A stretch of 64,000 bases of DNA from Lingula anatina (taxonomy: Eukaryota > Brachiopoda > Lingulata > Lingulida > Lingulidae): assembly GCF_001039355.2 (NCBI RefSeq), contig NW_019775479.1, forward strand, positions 50,500 to 114,499, in the 5' to 3' direction. Of the stretch, positions 13,163 to 28,310 are shown piece after piece (position 1 is the first letter of the stretch; every line of letters starts with the position of its first letter). Under the pieces are notes generated by a model. That model did not search any database, was not told the DNA's origin, and worked only from the letters and a program-made list of their open reading frames with translations. The position numbers and the translations under genes are program-made.

Positions 13163-15181
13163 ATGTACCAGTTCGCTCATAATTTCCGTCAAGTTTATCC
13201 GATTCTAAATGATCCCAAGAAGCATGGCAACCAAACAGATGGACCAGGTACACTGTATAGGTCTTCAAGACCAGATTTCATGACAGAATCTGAGGTAGAT
13301 AAGATGAAAGAAATGGGTATCCAAAGCATAGTTGACTTGCGGTCCCGTTCCGAGTACCTGAAGGCGACTGGCGACAAGCACTTAGATCGCATCTATAAAC
13401 CCTTGAAGGTGCTTCTACCAGGATTTTTAGGAAATAAGCCTTCAGACGCCGTTAAAGTGAAGGCATTTAAAACGACAGCGTGTTCCAGCAACGCGAACAC
13501 CTCTACTGAACAGAGCAGAAAACACTATTTTATCAACTTCTATAATTGGAATTATATTTGGACAATATTCAACCGAGCGACATGGTATATTAAGTTATAC
13601 GGCATTCTGCTTTTGGTCATAGACGTGATATTCCACACAAACTACAAACACTTCATCCGTTTATTTGCCAGAAACGTATTGAATGTTGGAGGGCTTTTAG
13701 AGCAGTACATAGACATGATTGAAATGAGCCAACCTAGTATATGTGCAGGTAAGAAATTCATTCATTAACATATGCAAAATACTAGTAGGAGGTGAGGCCC
13801 TTTTATAAAACTAATGTTACATTTGAGGGGTAGGAAATAAAGAGCCCCAAGCTTACCCCTCTGTACAGTACATACATTGGCTGTTTCATGTGACATTCAG
13901 TGCCTTAATGTACAGTTATGTGTTTTGTAGTTGTGTTGTCAGCTGAAGTCAGATACACTAGACTATGAGAATAAGTACAGGCAAAAGTATTAGTCAGCAT
14001 TTACAGATCATTAAACTTTATATTTATTGCACCACACATTTTTCACTTTCATACATCACTATATGTTGCCTTTTCAGCTCTCAAGCTTCTTGCTACTGAA
14101 GGGAACCTCCCAGCTGTCATTAACTGTGCCCATGGAAAAGACAGAACAGGCATTTTAACTGCCCTTGTCTTGTCATGTGTAGGAGCATCCAGGGAACACA
14201 TTGCTAGGGATTATGCTCTCTCTGAGGTATTGTGGTGGTTTCAAATTATGTGTGCACTGTTAGTACAGTATGAAATTTAATGCCACTCTTGAAAAACAGT
14301 GTCATGCACTGCTCACACTACCATATAACATACCTAGTTTGGTCTTATAATATAACATTTTGAAGACTTGAATAGGCACTGACTATATTAACTCCAGTAT
14401 GTGGTATATAACCAATGTAGCTATTTTTTCAAGAGATCACAATATTAATGAAGCCAAATTCTTAAAAGCAGGGTTGTATCTCATTTTCAGTCATGGCTTG
14501 TATCATAGTAAATAAAAAAAAATAAATATTTAAATATTTTTAAAGTTAAAGACAGAAGTATAAATTCTTGTTAAATTTCATTTTTTTGATTGATTTATGA
14601 ACATCATAGACATGATTGTCTGTTAAATTACAGGCAGAGCTAAGGCCAGTGCATTCTAGATGCCATGATGAAGTAGTAAAGAAATTTCATATGAGTGAAC
14701 AGTTTCTGAAGTCTGACGTTGAAACCATGGAAGGATTACTGGATTACATTGATAGAGAGTGAGTGTGCAAGTCTAGAAATAGTTGTTCTTAAGGTGTTCT
14801 TTTGTGTTTGATGGAACAAGCCCGTAGCCAGGGGGGGTTCGGGGGGTTCAAAAGAACCGCCCCTTTTAGTGGGGAAAAGGTACACTCGGGGTAAAATTTG
14901 ATCTATGTTCATGAAGTTTTCATGGAAAAAGGTCCACTTTTTCAGAAAAAGAACCCCCCTTTTGAAATTGCTGGCTACGGGCCTGTGGAAGCTGTTGTTG
15001 AAAACAGTGCTAGTTTTAATTGTTTGTTTTTTGAAAATGTATCTTACAAAATAGAATATACAATGAAATGTTGATAGATAAACTTTTTTTTAGGTATGGT
15101 TCTGTTCAAAGCTACTTGGAATGCATTGGATTTGGACAGGTGGAACAAGAAAAATTGAAAAAGAATTTAGATGGGATGTAA
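13163..15181 (+). CDS. Y_phosphatase3-type tyrosine/serine phosphatase
   Basis: Four exons: 13163-13748, 14078-14226, 14634-14758 and 15094-15181, in phases 1, 0 and 2; computed 315 aa. The N-terminal part has the family signature of substrate-loop residues (TLYRSSRPDF) followed by GIQSIVDLRSRSEY. The catalytic P-loop is CAHGKDRTG (CX5R) at 14124-14150, with Cys and Arg both present. Between these lies a long insert with a hydrophobic stretch (WYIKLYGILLLVIDVIF), which could be a membrane-contacting helix or a buried core helix. The family resembles bacterial and fungal phosphatases that act on phosphotyrosine or phosphoinositides; the substrate here is unknown. AATAAA at 16542 would fit a long 3' UTR. 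A 163-bp MITE sits in intron 3. Confidence 0.88.
14820..14982. mobile_element. 163-bp MITE-like element in phosphatase intron 3
   Basis: Perfect 12-bp terminal inverted repeats GCCCGTAGCCAG (14820-14831) and its reverse complement (14971-14982). The interior starts with G-runs and ends with C-runs, so the ends pair further. No target-site duplication is obvious. No open frame. Confidence 0.65.
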
Positions 15182-17484
15182 CACTAGCAGTCAGATGGAG
15201 TACCATAGAAAGGGTAAAAAATGAGGTCTCAAATTATATCTTTTGTGATGAAATATGATTCAGTGGAAAAGCATAAATCATGATGCATTAATTATGAATC
15301 TAATGATTTTGATATATGGTTGTTCTCTTTAATTTACGACAATTTTGTTGTAAAAATAATTTTGTAAGTGACAGATTCACTATTGTGACCAAGAGACAGG
15401 GTTGTATTTGATATTGGACTTTTTCCAGAGATATTTTCCTTAATGAATATTTTGTGAAATTAGATGTTATTATGACCTAATTTTGGCTGTGATTGTTTCC
15501 TGTTTTGATATTTTTTGTTAATTCAGTCATGGAGTAGTTTTGATGTTAAGATTAAAGGGCAACTCCATGGGATTTTACCCACCAAAATGGATTTTTTCAG
15601 GGGAAAAAAGCAAATTTCTCATACTCACTTATCATTTATCTATCCTTCTCTACACTTGAATTTGTTCTTTAAGTAAATTTATAAAGGATGATTTAGTTTT
15701 AAATGACGGGCCTGTCATTATTACCAGCGACCATCTTCTTAATGATGGATACATACATGTATCAATATCAGGTGAGCTCCAGAAAAAATTATTTAAGGGG
15801 TTAAATCATTTTTAAGGTGTATATTAGGTTTAATAAGAAGCTGCGGATGACAAAAATAAGCATTTGGGGGATTTTCAAAATGATAGAGTGTACCTTTAAC
15901 AATATCAGCATTTGTGAATGTTCACTTTTAATGCTGTTTAAGGGTGTTGTTTTTACATTTGTGTTCCTTCATACAGCATTTAGATATAACCATGTTAATG
16001 TCTGATACTGCATAGTTTTTCTGAATTTTCATTTTATAAGGTAAAAATTAATCAAAAATTGTCACTGAATCATGTAGACAATGTGTAAGTATGTTTTTAG
16101 TACATTTAGATATAACCATGTTAATGTCTTGTACTGTATAGTTTTTCTTATCATTTTTGAACAGATGAAAATTAATCAAAATGTCATTAAAATCATGTAG
16201 ACAATGTGTTAGTACAATTTTTTTTAATTTTGTGTAAATTTGAATGAGATATACCATATTTGTATTTTTAAGAAGTGTACAAAAATGACCAGGGTCATAA
16301 TATGTAATATGATATTTGTGTAATTTCTTTGTTACTCCATGGTTTTAAAACTCTCTATTTAAAATATTACATATCCATCATTCCTTATTATCTCTGTGCA
16401 ATAATTGATAATGTAATCATCTCAGTTTTATCTGTTTATCACAGAGATGTACTATACCTCATACAGTGTTTAGTTAAAACTATCACTTTGAAGGATTTTT
16501 TTTATTTTAATTTTTGTTTTTGTTTTATCATGTTTAAGGACAATAAAATGTAACTTCAAGTATTCTTTTTTTTTTATTCATCAGTATCAGTTAATCACTT
16601 CCAAAGCCCAGTCAGATTCACATGGGGTAATATTATTACAGGCCTGCAACAAATAGCCTAAAAAGAAAGTAAAAAAATGCTTCATATCTGCAGTTTTATT
16701 TCCTTTGCCAAGGAGGTAATGTTTTTTGCTCCGTTTGTCTGTCTGTCTGTCTCTCTGTTTAAAACTATATAAATGGATGAAGACAGATTTTGATGAAATA
16801 TTCAGTACTGTCGCTTGGGGACCAAGTAACAAACAATTAAGTTTTCTTGGTATTCCAATAATAGGTTAATAAATTGAGTCTGTTTGTAACATTTGAAAAA
16901 AGTTATGGAGGGATTTTTATGAAATTTTCAAGATAGGTCAAAATGGGCTAGATTTAAGTGTTGATTAATTGATTAATTAATTATGGGAATGGAGCTAATT
17001 AATTAGTTAATTTAATTAACTCAATTTTCGTCAACCAGTTTTCTGTCATAATAAACTAATAATGAGAAGTGTGCTAATTAATTATTCAAATATTTATTTT
17101 AAAAATTAAGCTGCCTTGGCAGATGTTTTTTTTTTTTGTTTGTTTGTTTGTTTGTTTTGCCAAGGGGAACAGGCAGAAAATTTACCCTAAGGCCAAAATT
17201 AATGAGGTAGATAATGTGTGCAACCCGACCCTAATTATGAGGAAATCATTTTTACTCGCTTCATTCTTCTCACTTTTCCAAATAAAAAATGCAGTTTTTC
17301 TGCATTTTTTTTCTGTCCAAATACATATTGAGGGGATCTATTCAGTGCTTGTTTTATATTGTCTTGTAGTAGAGCCTGATAAAGAGCTTGAACAAAAAAG
17401 ATTCAAAGACCGAACTTTATAATGATAATTTGTTTGATGAACTGTTTTTATTTGGGCCTGATATTAAAGGAATATATTCTTTGT
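15182..17484. other. Phosphatase 3' region with repeats
   Basis: Contains a tandem duplication with a 126-bp period (copies starting at 15977 and 16103, each with CATTTAGATATAACC and TCATGTAGACAATGTG), AATAAA at 16542, and a repeat-like block at about 16698-17165 that starts with TTTGCCAAGGAGG and ends near an inverted TGCCTTGGCAG. The block resembles an inverted-repeat element. No coding exon was seen. Confidence 0.45.
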
Positions 17485-17509
17485 NNNNNNNNNNNNNNNN
17501 NNNNNNNNN
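17485..17509. other. Assembly gap of 25 N
   Basis: Unknown bases placed immediately before an (AT)n tract of about 85 bp (17510-17594). The gap size is probably a placeholder. Confidence 0.95.
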
Positions 17510-19220
<1,711 letters not shown>

Positions 19221-19585
19221 ATACCAACTAGATCGTCTACTGAAAGTTGCCTCTTTATTTTTCTCCGCTGGCTCTGCTGGGTAAAGATGAGAAGATCAAT
19301 ATTGAGATCAAGATTAATAACGTCTCGACACCTATTGAACTAAACGCCTCCGGCTAGGTTGACCGTATCGTAACGATCCGGTCACACCGACACGTGAAAT
19401 CCTGAAGGAATCGGCTTTTCTTTAGCATTTTTAAATGGCCAAAAATCTTTTGCTCTGTATATTATTCGTGGAAATTTCTAACAGTGGTAATCACTTCCAC
19501 AAAGGAGAGTAGGGAAACGCTACAGTGACAATATTATAACTGAGCCAACTTCGTTGTACCGAGGCCGTCTTGTGAACGTGTGCGC

Positions 19586-19623
<38 letters not shown>

Positions 19624-19702
19624 AAAATGGAAAATGATTTTTTATGTTAGTTGATGAGCAGTGATCATGGCGTATCTTAAACGCTAATTTCCCTGGTTGC
19701 AG
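19221..19702. other. Region upstream of the first secure NACHT-WD exon
   Basis: Holds an (AG)n run at about 19590-19622 and one candidate first exon for the following gene: ATG at 19435 to 19486, 17 codons plus one base, donor G/GTAATC, hydrophobic product. It has the right phase to join 19703 but would give a cytosolic-type protein a signal-like start, so I do not accept it as proven. Confidence 0.3.
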
Positions 19703-22700
19703 GTGATGCCGTGTTTAAGGAACGCTACTATGGCGTCCTCCCCGAACCTACTTCGGAACTCAGCGTGGATGAGAAGAGGGCGCTAGAGGAACCGTTCACG
19801 TACCCCGAGTTGACAGCAAACGAGAAGTCAAAAGTCGCGAAACTACTGACAGGGAACCTGCCACTGGACGAACTTCCAGCGTCGCCTAAGCAAGCAGTCA
19901 GGGTGTACATGAACGCACCCCTTATTGGTGAGTTGAACTGTGCAATAAGAATGCAAATATACGTACGTAAATATAGTGCTGCGGAATGTAAACGCGACTG
20001 TTATCACGTGTATTTAATTTGTATTCAGGTTAAATCTATGGGTGACTTTTAACCCAGGAGTTACCAGTCAGTTGACTACACATCCTGACTGTCCAACTGA
20101 GTGATGTATTTGAGAAACGTGAGGATTACCAGCAGGCGATATAGCAGAGGGCGCGTTTATGGCATTATCTACTAATTTTACAACTTATAATCACATATAA
20201 TCATATCAAAAGCGTTTCTTCGTATTTGGCCCTAAGTTGAAACAATAAACGGGATCGGGTAATAGGAAAGGGTGGGGATGGTATTGAATGAAAGAGATCA
20301 GAGTTGAGTTGAATATGACCATCCATCTAGCTAGAGACATACATGTATATGTGAATATCTGTAAAATATATATCACTCACCCTAGTAGAGGGTAAAAGAG
20401 ATCCATGTATATCTCTAAAGCGGGGTAAAATTCTTTGTCGGGGATAACAGTCTACAAACCGATCTTTTTACCCGTAATTTTTCAAAGAATGTAAACAACA
20501 CCCAATTTTTTTTGTTAATTTTGTATTTCATTTCTCTCAGATACCATCCAAGAACGCAGCGCACTCATCCAGAAAATTTACTCCAAACTCAAAAGTTTTT
20601 GCAGGGACAAACATGGTGTGGAGTTTCAGGTAGGTTTTGTCTAGGATAAAATCACTTACGCCAGTTTTATCAGGCCGTATTATTCAGTTAAACATCCGTT
20701 ATGACAACCTGTAATATTAGCCTAAGTGCGATCTAATTTAATACTGAATGCGTTTTCACTGGAATTGATATATATTATTATAAGTTATTGAACGTTGATA
20801 GTATTTATCTATTTCTTTATTCTGATGAGGATGATGGTGATTATGGACCTTCCTTTATGAACCCTCTTGAAAATGCTGCTGTAAAGCTGATAAGTTTATT
20901 ATTAAAAATTGCAGATGGTTGACTTGAACTGGGGTGTCCTTCCACCGGTCAGAGACAATGACCACTCAATGCTAGACACTTACCTACGCGAAGTCCAGTA
21001 CTGCAGGAGCCATTCTGTGGGACCAAGTTTAGTGGTAGGTGCATAGTTAGAAACCATTAAATAGATGGTAAAAGATGTCATTTAAACATTCAGAAATAAA
21101 ATAAAACTAGATTTCATCTGATTAGTAGTACCATATCATGACTAATAAGGCGTGACTGGATCCAGGACCCCTCCCTTATATATGCTTTTTTTCTTCGTCG
21201 CTATCCTTTTTTCTTCGTCGCCCCCTCAACTTCCATATAGGGGAGAAGACACTCTTTTGGTGCCTTTGATCGACAGATGAACAGATTTTGTATCACGAAT
21301 AAACATACCGTATCAGACTTCTTTCAAATATGACGAGATAGATTTAAAACATCTCGAATTAAAGAAAAAGAAAAACCAAGCCTTCAAAATTCTGCATGTT
21401 ATATTTTCCAGTCAATTCTAGGCCAGAAGTACGGCGATCAGCAAGTTCCCGCGTGGATTCTCACTAGTGACTACAAAGCCATCTTGAAGCTGCTCGAGGG
21501 TGCCGGAAAGGACGTGTCACTGCTTCATAAATGGTATTGGGAGGACAGCAACAGGCAACCTCCCGTCTACATACTACAGCCTGTTGATGAAGTTTCTTGG
21601 CGTCATACGGATTTAGGTATGTGTATTACATTGCATTTTACTACACAAAAAATTATTGTAGTGTGTGTCGAAAGTGGAAGTTTGTAGTTCTATGTTTACT
21701 GGATGAAAAAGTTGTACTGTCCCCTGTAAAATTTGCAGTAATTAAACAGCACTTATAATTTTGTTGAGTAAAAAGCATATGTGAATGAGATTTTAAAAAG
21801 TGGATATTTATATTTTAGGTATTCCAGCAGAGTCTTGGGTCGACACGGAGAAAAAGCTTCTGGTGCTATTTAACACTGCCCTGGCACTGTACGCCAAACA
21901 CCTGACATCACAGTCGAATGAGACGAACGGTCTGCTACATCAACAGTTTCAAAATCGGCTTAAATTTTCAGGTTGGTCGAAGGGAACATTGCTGTTGTTG
22001 TTTTTTTTTTCATCTATTCATTATTTTTGTTTGTGTTGTTACAACGTTAGCAGTTTTCAACTGTGTATTTGAAGTGTTGGATGTTTTTCTTCCATTTTTC
22101 TTTCTTTCATATTTTTGATCCAATTATTTATTTATTTATTCATGCACTTTGAAAAGATAGAGGAAAAATAAGTATTAAACGTGGTATATTTCTTTTTTTT
22201 AGTTGTGGAGCAGGAAATGCGCGGTGGAGTGGCAGACAATGATATTGCAGACGACAATCATAGGATATGTTACATTCGAACAATAGCAGATCTTCACAAA
22301 AATCTGGACAAGAAAAGGGCGTACCGCTATATCGACTTCAAAAAAGGTACAAAAGGACTATCCAATTCAGCAACAGATGCCACAAATAAACTCAAATTGC
22401 TTATCCGTAATAATGTCAATGACAAACATCTCGCTGAATTCACTGTGAAATGGAGCGAGCCTCACGGTATAGATCCCGCCGACCATGCCGAATATCTAGA
22501 ACACTTCTGTAACGACTTCTATTATCGTATGGTTAAATTGATTGACGCAAACATGGATGCACGGCAAGTGATGGCAAGTGACCATGTATATGAAGAAGCC
22601 GCTCGCCATTGGCGTCTTGCTAAAGAAAGATGTGGCAAGTTCATGGGCCGCACAGACGAGCTTGTTCACATACGTGAGTATTTGCTTCGGGAGACAAACG

Positions 22701-25700
22701 AGCCGCTTGTCATTCACGCTCCGTCAGGCTACGGGAAGACGTCTCTCATTTCCAAGGCCGCCCAGGAGGTGAACTCTTACCTGCAGTCTCATGGGAGGGG
22801 CATCCATGCGCTCGTTGTTCTCCGAATATTAGGGTTGACTCCCCGAAGTCGAAATCTCCACCAAGTGTTGAAGACGATGTGCCACCAACTTGCAGCTGGC
22901 TGTGGAAAGTATCGCTACGAAATACCAGACGATGTGAAGAGTTTGAAACAATATTTCCGTGATTTCATACAGAGAGGGGAATTTGCTGGAATGATCGTGC
23001 TCCTCCTGGACGGATTGAACAAACTGGACCCAGATGACAGTGCCCTGGGATTGGAGTGGTTGCCAGTCAAGCTGCCTGATAACGTGAAGATCATCGTGAC
23101 AACGACACCAGACGAGAACGGTACTTTATCTAGACTCAGATTTATGATCCCTGGGCCAGAAAACTTCATTGACTTGAAGGCAATGAAACCACATCTATGC
23201 AACGAGATAGTTCAAATGCTGCTAAAACAAGCAACGCGGGGCATCAACGATATTCAACTTAAAGTCATCAACAAGGCGTTTCGCACGTACACGGCCGTCA
23301 TGGGTATCACGCCACTATACATAAAGCTTGTGTTTGAAGAGGCTGTCAGATGGAAGTTCTACACAGAAGTTGATCTCGAGACGTTGCCAAAGACCATCTA
23401 TGGCATATTCAATCATGTCCTGGAGAGGTTAGAAAAGAGGCACGGGCAAATGATTGTATCCAGATGCCTAGGTTACATCACGCTGTCACCAGATGGCCTA
23501 AGCGAGGCAGAACTGGATGACATTCTCAGTCTAGATGATGACGTGTTGAACTCCCTGTATGTCACTTGGGAGCCCCCATTACGCCGTTTCCCCACAGTGC
23601 ACTGGGTAAGGGTTAGACAGGATTTAGAGGGATACCTGGTGGAGCGAGAAAATGACGGCGTAGACCTGTTAACCTGGCACCACAAAGAGCTAGCTGATGT
23701 GGTTAGGGAGCGATACCTTGGTCACTCAGATGCAGAATGCAAGATGCGAAACAACTTGGCCGATTTCTTCTTGGGAAAGTGGAGCGGCACATGGAAAAAG
23801 CCATTCAAGTATGAGCCGCCGTGCACAGAAGGTCTGAAGAAGACGGATCCACAGAGCGAAGCAGTGAGATATGTGTGTGATCAGCCACTCATCTTCAACA
23901 GTCTCACCATCAAACCTAAATTCAACTACAGAAAGCTCACCCAACTACCCGTTCACCTGGCAGAGTGCAACAGAACAGAGGAGCTGAAGACAGAAGTATT
24001 GTTTCACTATGAATGGATACACGCTAAACTCAAGGCGACCTCGTTTCGCCAGATGCTCAATGATTTTCACCTTATCAAAGACAGAGAGGCAGCATTAGTG
24101 GAGGAAGCTCTTAGAATGTCAGAATCCGCGCTTGTTGTGAATCCTGATTCACTAAGCCACCAACTTTTGGGTCGTCTCCTTCCTCACATGCACCAATACC
24201 CACTGATCAAACGACTCCTTAACCAGTGTGACCTGATTGCAATGACCCATGGCGCCCTTGTACCAAGATATCAGCTGTACACCACCCCTGGGGCACCGCT
24301 TCAATACATCTGTGATATTAAAAAGGAGATCTCTTCAGAGTCAGAAATGCAGGCCATAGACGCCCAAGATGCGATACTGCTTGCCGCCAAACGGCCGTCC
24401 AGCAACAGAATGAGTATCTGGAACGTTACGAGCGGAGAGCCGCGACCGATCATGACCCTTCCTCAGGGTAAAATCCACACAACGCCTGATGGTCGATTTT
24501 TTAACATATTGAAAAGTAACCGGTCAATTCAGACGTACAAGGTCGACACAGGAGAGTTGTATGGGGAGGTCCAGTTTTCACAAGCCCAAGTCGACTACGT
24601 TACAGTTTCCAACAAATATGTCGCCTTCACAGTAAAGCAGCAGAGATGCCCGTTTGTTATTGATCACCAAGAGCGAAAGTACATCCACACATTTGACAGT
24701 CAGTCTCAATGTGTGGCTATTAGTAGGAATGATCAGTATATCATATTCAATGCTGATCACGACTGTCTAGCATTTCACGAATTCCCAATGTTAGAACAGC
24801 GTCGATGTGCCATTTCGGTGAATGATGTCCCTACAAAGATGGTCTTCGCAAAGGAACCAACAAAAGTCTTTGTTATGTTCCGCGGCAAATCTCTCAAGTG
24901 CTACACTGTAAATTTGGTGAAAAAGAATGCAGTAGAAAAGGCTGTCCTAGGCGACCTAGAAATGCAAGATTTTAAGTTGTCTCATACCGACAAATACATC
25001 CTTGTAAGATCATCGAGGTGCCTGTTCCTATTAGATGCCAACACCTGCAAGCAACTGTTCAGGTTTTCTGATGTCCCAACTGGCGTTTTTGTCGAGTCCA
25101 ATTCTACGTTCAGAGAGGCTGGGTTTTCTCCAAATGATGCATACGTTGTAGCTATTAGACACACGTATTTGTGTCTATGGGACACCTGTACCGGCACACC
25201 TAAGAGACTGTTCCAAACTTCCGTGCTACCAATCACCTCCATGGCCACTTCCCGGTGCTTCGCCAAAGTAGCCACGTGGTCTGAGGACCACGTTCTGAAA
25301 GTCTGGGACCTGAACAACCTGGACACCGACGTTGTTCACTCTAACGAGATCTTTGAGGGAACAATTTTCAATTTTGCAGTGTCGACCTTGGGACCAAATT
25401 CAAAGATCGTTTGTTGCGGTACGTACAGTGCAGAAGCTAAAATTCTGGGATCCGACACAGGTATTTGTGAGCGCACGGTAGAACACAGCAACGAGACTCA
25501 TCGCCGCGTCACAGAAGTGCTCGTTTCGCGGGATGGAAAATTCATATTGACCAGGGCAGATAACGTTGAAGATATGAACACAGCAGATCCAGACAAAGCC
25601 TGGACATTTTTGCGTGAAGACAAGGTTTGGGACACTGCCTCCGGTCAGATGATATTCAGAGCCAATAATAGTCGTTGTGCGCTGTTCACAGCAGACAGTG

Positions 25701-26809
25701 AAGCCGTGGTAATCATTCAGTGCGATACATACACCCCAGATGATCCGGAATCAAGAGTCTACAGGGCACTTTTTCTTGATCTGAATTCAAAAGAACAGCA
25801 GAGTTTTGAGCTCCCGCGTGCTGAGATTGTCAGTGCTCCTTTCGTCACTAGCCGAAGTGGTCGGCTGGCTTATCTTATGCAGAAAGTGCGGCACGACATC
25901 GATGCTGTTACCGACGAACCGTTCGACATCTACGAGACTCGTCTATGTATCCACTCACTTTCCAAATTCGTGCATCACCCAAGACTACTCGCTCTCCGAG
26001 ATATCGTACCGGGAGCCGACAGGAGCTTCAGTTTGTTAGACGTCAGACAGACAGTTGAAGACAATTTCTTCGTAGTATATCGAAAGGACGACGCCCCGTT
26101 TGAATATAAGAATGATGGGACGTTGGACAGGGGTCGCCCCGTAGCTAAAGGCGCATTGCTGTTTGATGTGGTTCACCACAAAGTTCTGGAAAAGTTCGAC
26201 TGTTTTATGGAACCATCCTCAGATATTCAGTCCACTGTGTATTCCCGCCATTATTCCATCGCTGTAGATCAAAACCTGGGGGTATTTGATATACGCAGAG
26301 GGATGAAAGTGCATACGCTGAAAATGAATCCTGCCGCCGACTGTAGGCCTCGATTGTTGCTAGATGGAAAATACGTTGCAACGTTGTCCGAGAACAGACG
26401 GATGCTGCTTGTTTCACGCGCGTCGGATAGCGTGGAAAAAGCGCGTGCCTTCATCCACGGGTATGCAGAAGCCATCCACGTGTCCGAGGACGATAGGACG
26501 GTATTTGTCAGCACCCAGGACGGTCGCATTCTCAGTTTTCTCCTCATTCTAGACACGGCAGACCCGGTGATAGAATTAATCAGCAAAGTCCCCAGTCGAG
26601 CGCAGAGCCGGCCATCGAGGAGTCTCATATACAATGACATTCAACAGGCATCTACAAAAACTTTTGAGCTTCATCGCCTGTCTGTTGCCTATAGACACGA
26701 GCTGCGTGAACAGATACGTCGCCCTCCAAGTTATCGTACGCTCGAGACGGCCGTGCTTGTCACTCAGAGAAATAACACTTTTAAGTCCCAGTCATGTTCT
26801 ATACAATGA
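19703..26809 (+). CDS. NACHT and WD40 repeat protein (NWD1/NWD2-like), 5' end incomplete
   Basis: Six exons follow in frame: 19703-19927, 20541-20629, 20915-21034, 21412-21616, 21819-21971 and a 4.6-kb last exon 22203-26809. The first visible exon needs one base from an unidentified upstream exon. Order of parts: a leader; a DUF4062-like region spread over exons 1-5 (VRVYMNAP, then KHGVEFQ, DLNWGV, LGQKYG and a PPVYILQP motif), as in NWD proteins; then the NACHT ATPase with Walker A APSGYGKTSL at 22718-22747 and Walker B VLLLDGL near 23000; a helical segment (RCLGYITLSPDGLSEAEL and following) typical of NACHT winged-helix parts; and a C-terminal array of degenerate WD repeats (LCLWDTCTGT, LKVWDLNNL, KVWDTASGQ) from about 24350 to the end. 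Such STAND ATPases act as ligand-gated scaffolds; NWD1 is linked to apoptosome-like and androgen-receptor roles in mammals. The specific role here is unknown. Confidence 0.88.
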
Positions 26810-27260
26810 GAATTCGAGATTGGCGGATTTTGTCACATTATATAGAAAATGGCATTGTTTCGTAAAATTTGGTTTAATCTTGTTGTTGACAGTCACAGTT
26901 TTTTTAATGAAATGTGACTCAAATGCATCGCTTTTAGTTTTTACCTGCGTATTTTTAAACAAAGATCTGAGCAGATCAAAAAACGCTGAAGTCATTTCCA
27001 TGTCGTGGGTAAAATTTAATATGTGCCAACTTATGTTATGTAAATGTAGCACCTTCACTGGCAGCTCCAGAATACCAAGAAAAGGAGAGCGGGGGCAAAA
27101 AAGGCAGCTGGCTATTTTGCCCGTCCCACTCCCGACAATATGTGGATAAACTCTCGCCTCCCTTCATCTCCCAAATAACAACTGAATGTTAAAATTTGGA
27201 AAAGACGGGGTTTGGGCGCTGGATAACAATTACTTTTGCTCCCTTGTTAATCTGCTGACT

Positions 27261-27314
<54 letters not shown>

Positions 27315-28310
27315 TTGAGTGCGTGCGGGCATGCCTGTTCTATTTTATAAAGGATGTGAACTAGCTTTTGAAAATGTTTACTATTGTTTTTGAAATTTAT
27401 CTGGTCAAAAATGTAAAATCCAAGGAATGCTGTATATCTTTTCTTTGTAATTCTTGTTTTGTTACGGAAATTAAGATAGAGAAAATAAATACCAATTTAT
27501 GTGAAACAGATTGGTTCTTATGCATGCATGAAAGATGTATTGTAGAAAGCGCAAATTTGTTAACTAATGCATTTTTCTGCACTTTCACATTTGGGGATTT
27601 GATTGCACGCTTAAAATATTACCCTCGGCTTAACAACATTGAAGGCATTTTTGTATGAAGTTTTCACACAAAAAATAACGAGGTGATTGGAAAAAGGGGA
27701 TGATTGTCAACGACGAATCATATATTAACATGCAAAAAAGCTAACATTAACTAAATTATTTGCAATTTTCTTAGACTCGTCTAAGTCTTCAATCTTATAA
27801 CTTAGTAGTTTCACACACACACATACATGCACAAACACACACACACTTATAAAAAGAAACACTTCTTGTTTTGTTTTGGTTTAATAAATGACATAAAAAA
27901 TTAATATTGGTAGTGCCATTATTTCACAGAATAGAAAAACATAAAAAATGCTTAAATTACTACTCCAAAAATGGAGGAAAAAGGTCTATAAACAAATTCA
28001 GATAATAAATTTATCACAGTATTCATAATTTTCATTTCCAGCCATTACCTGTTAGCTTTAAAATCTACTGGCAAATGATGCTTAAGTTATATCTGGACCA
28101 GCATTAATATCAACATAATATGTCTGTTTAACAAGAGTGTCGGTTTTAGATGACAAACTTAAGACCAGCAGGAGCTGACGTGCCTAGTGAACCAGTCATA
28201 TCTGAGCAACTGACTGGTAAAGATATCACATTTGGCATGTGTTTGGTTGAGTTATCATGTCTGATGTATGTTTCTAGTCGAGTTGACATTTGTCCATTTA
28301 GGTACTGTTC
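26810..28310. other. Convergent intergenic region between NACHT-WD and SLX1
   Basis: Contains the NACHT-WD 3' flank, a (TG)n microsatellite at about 27260-27311 and a short (CA)n-like stretch at about 27813-27845. Open frames here are short and AT-rich, with no recognised domain. Confidence 0.5.

Noticed and set aside
26634-27149. 171-codon plus-strand frame overlapping the NACHT-WD 3' end
   Set aside because: Overlaps the real coding frame and continues into the 3' flank without any domain.
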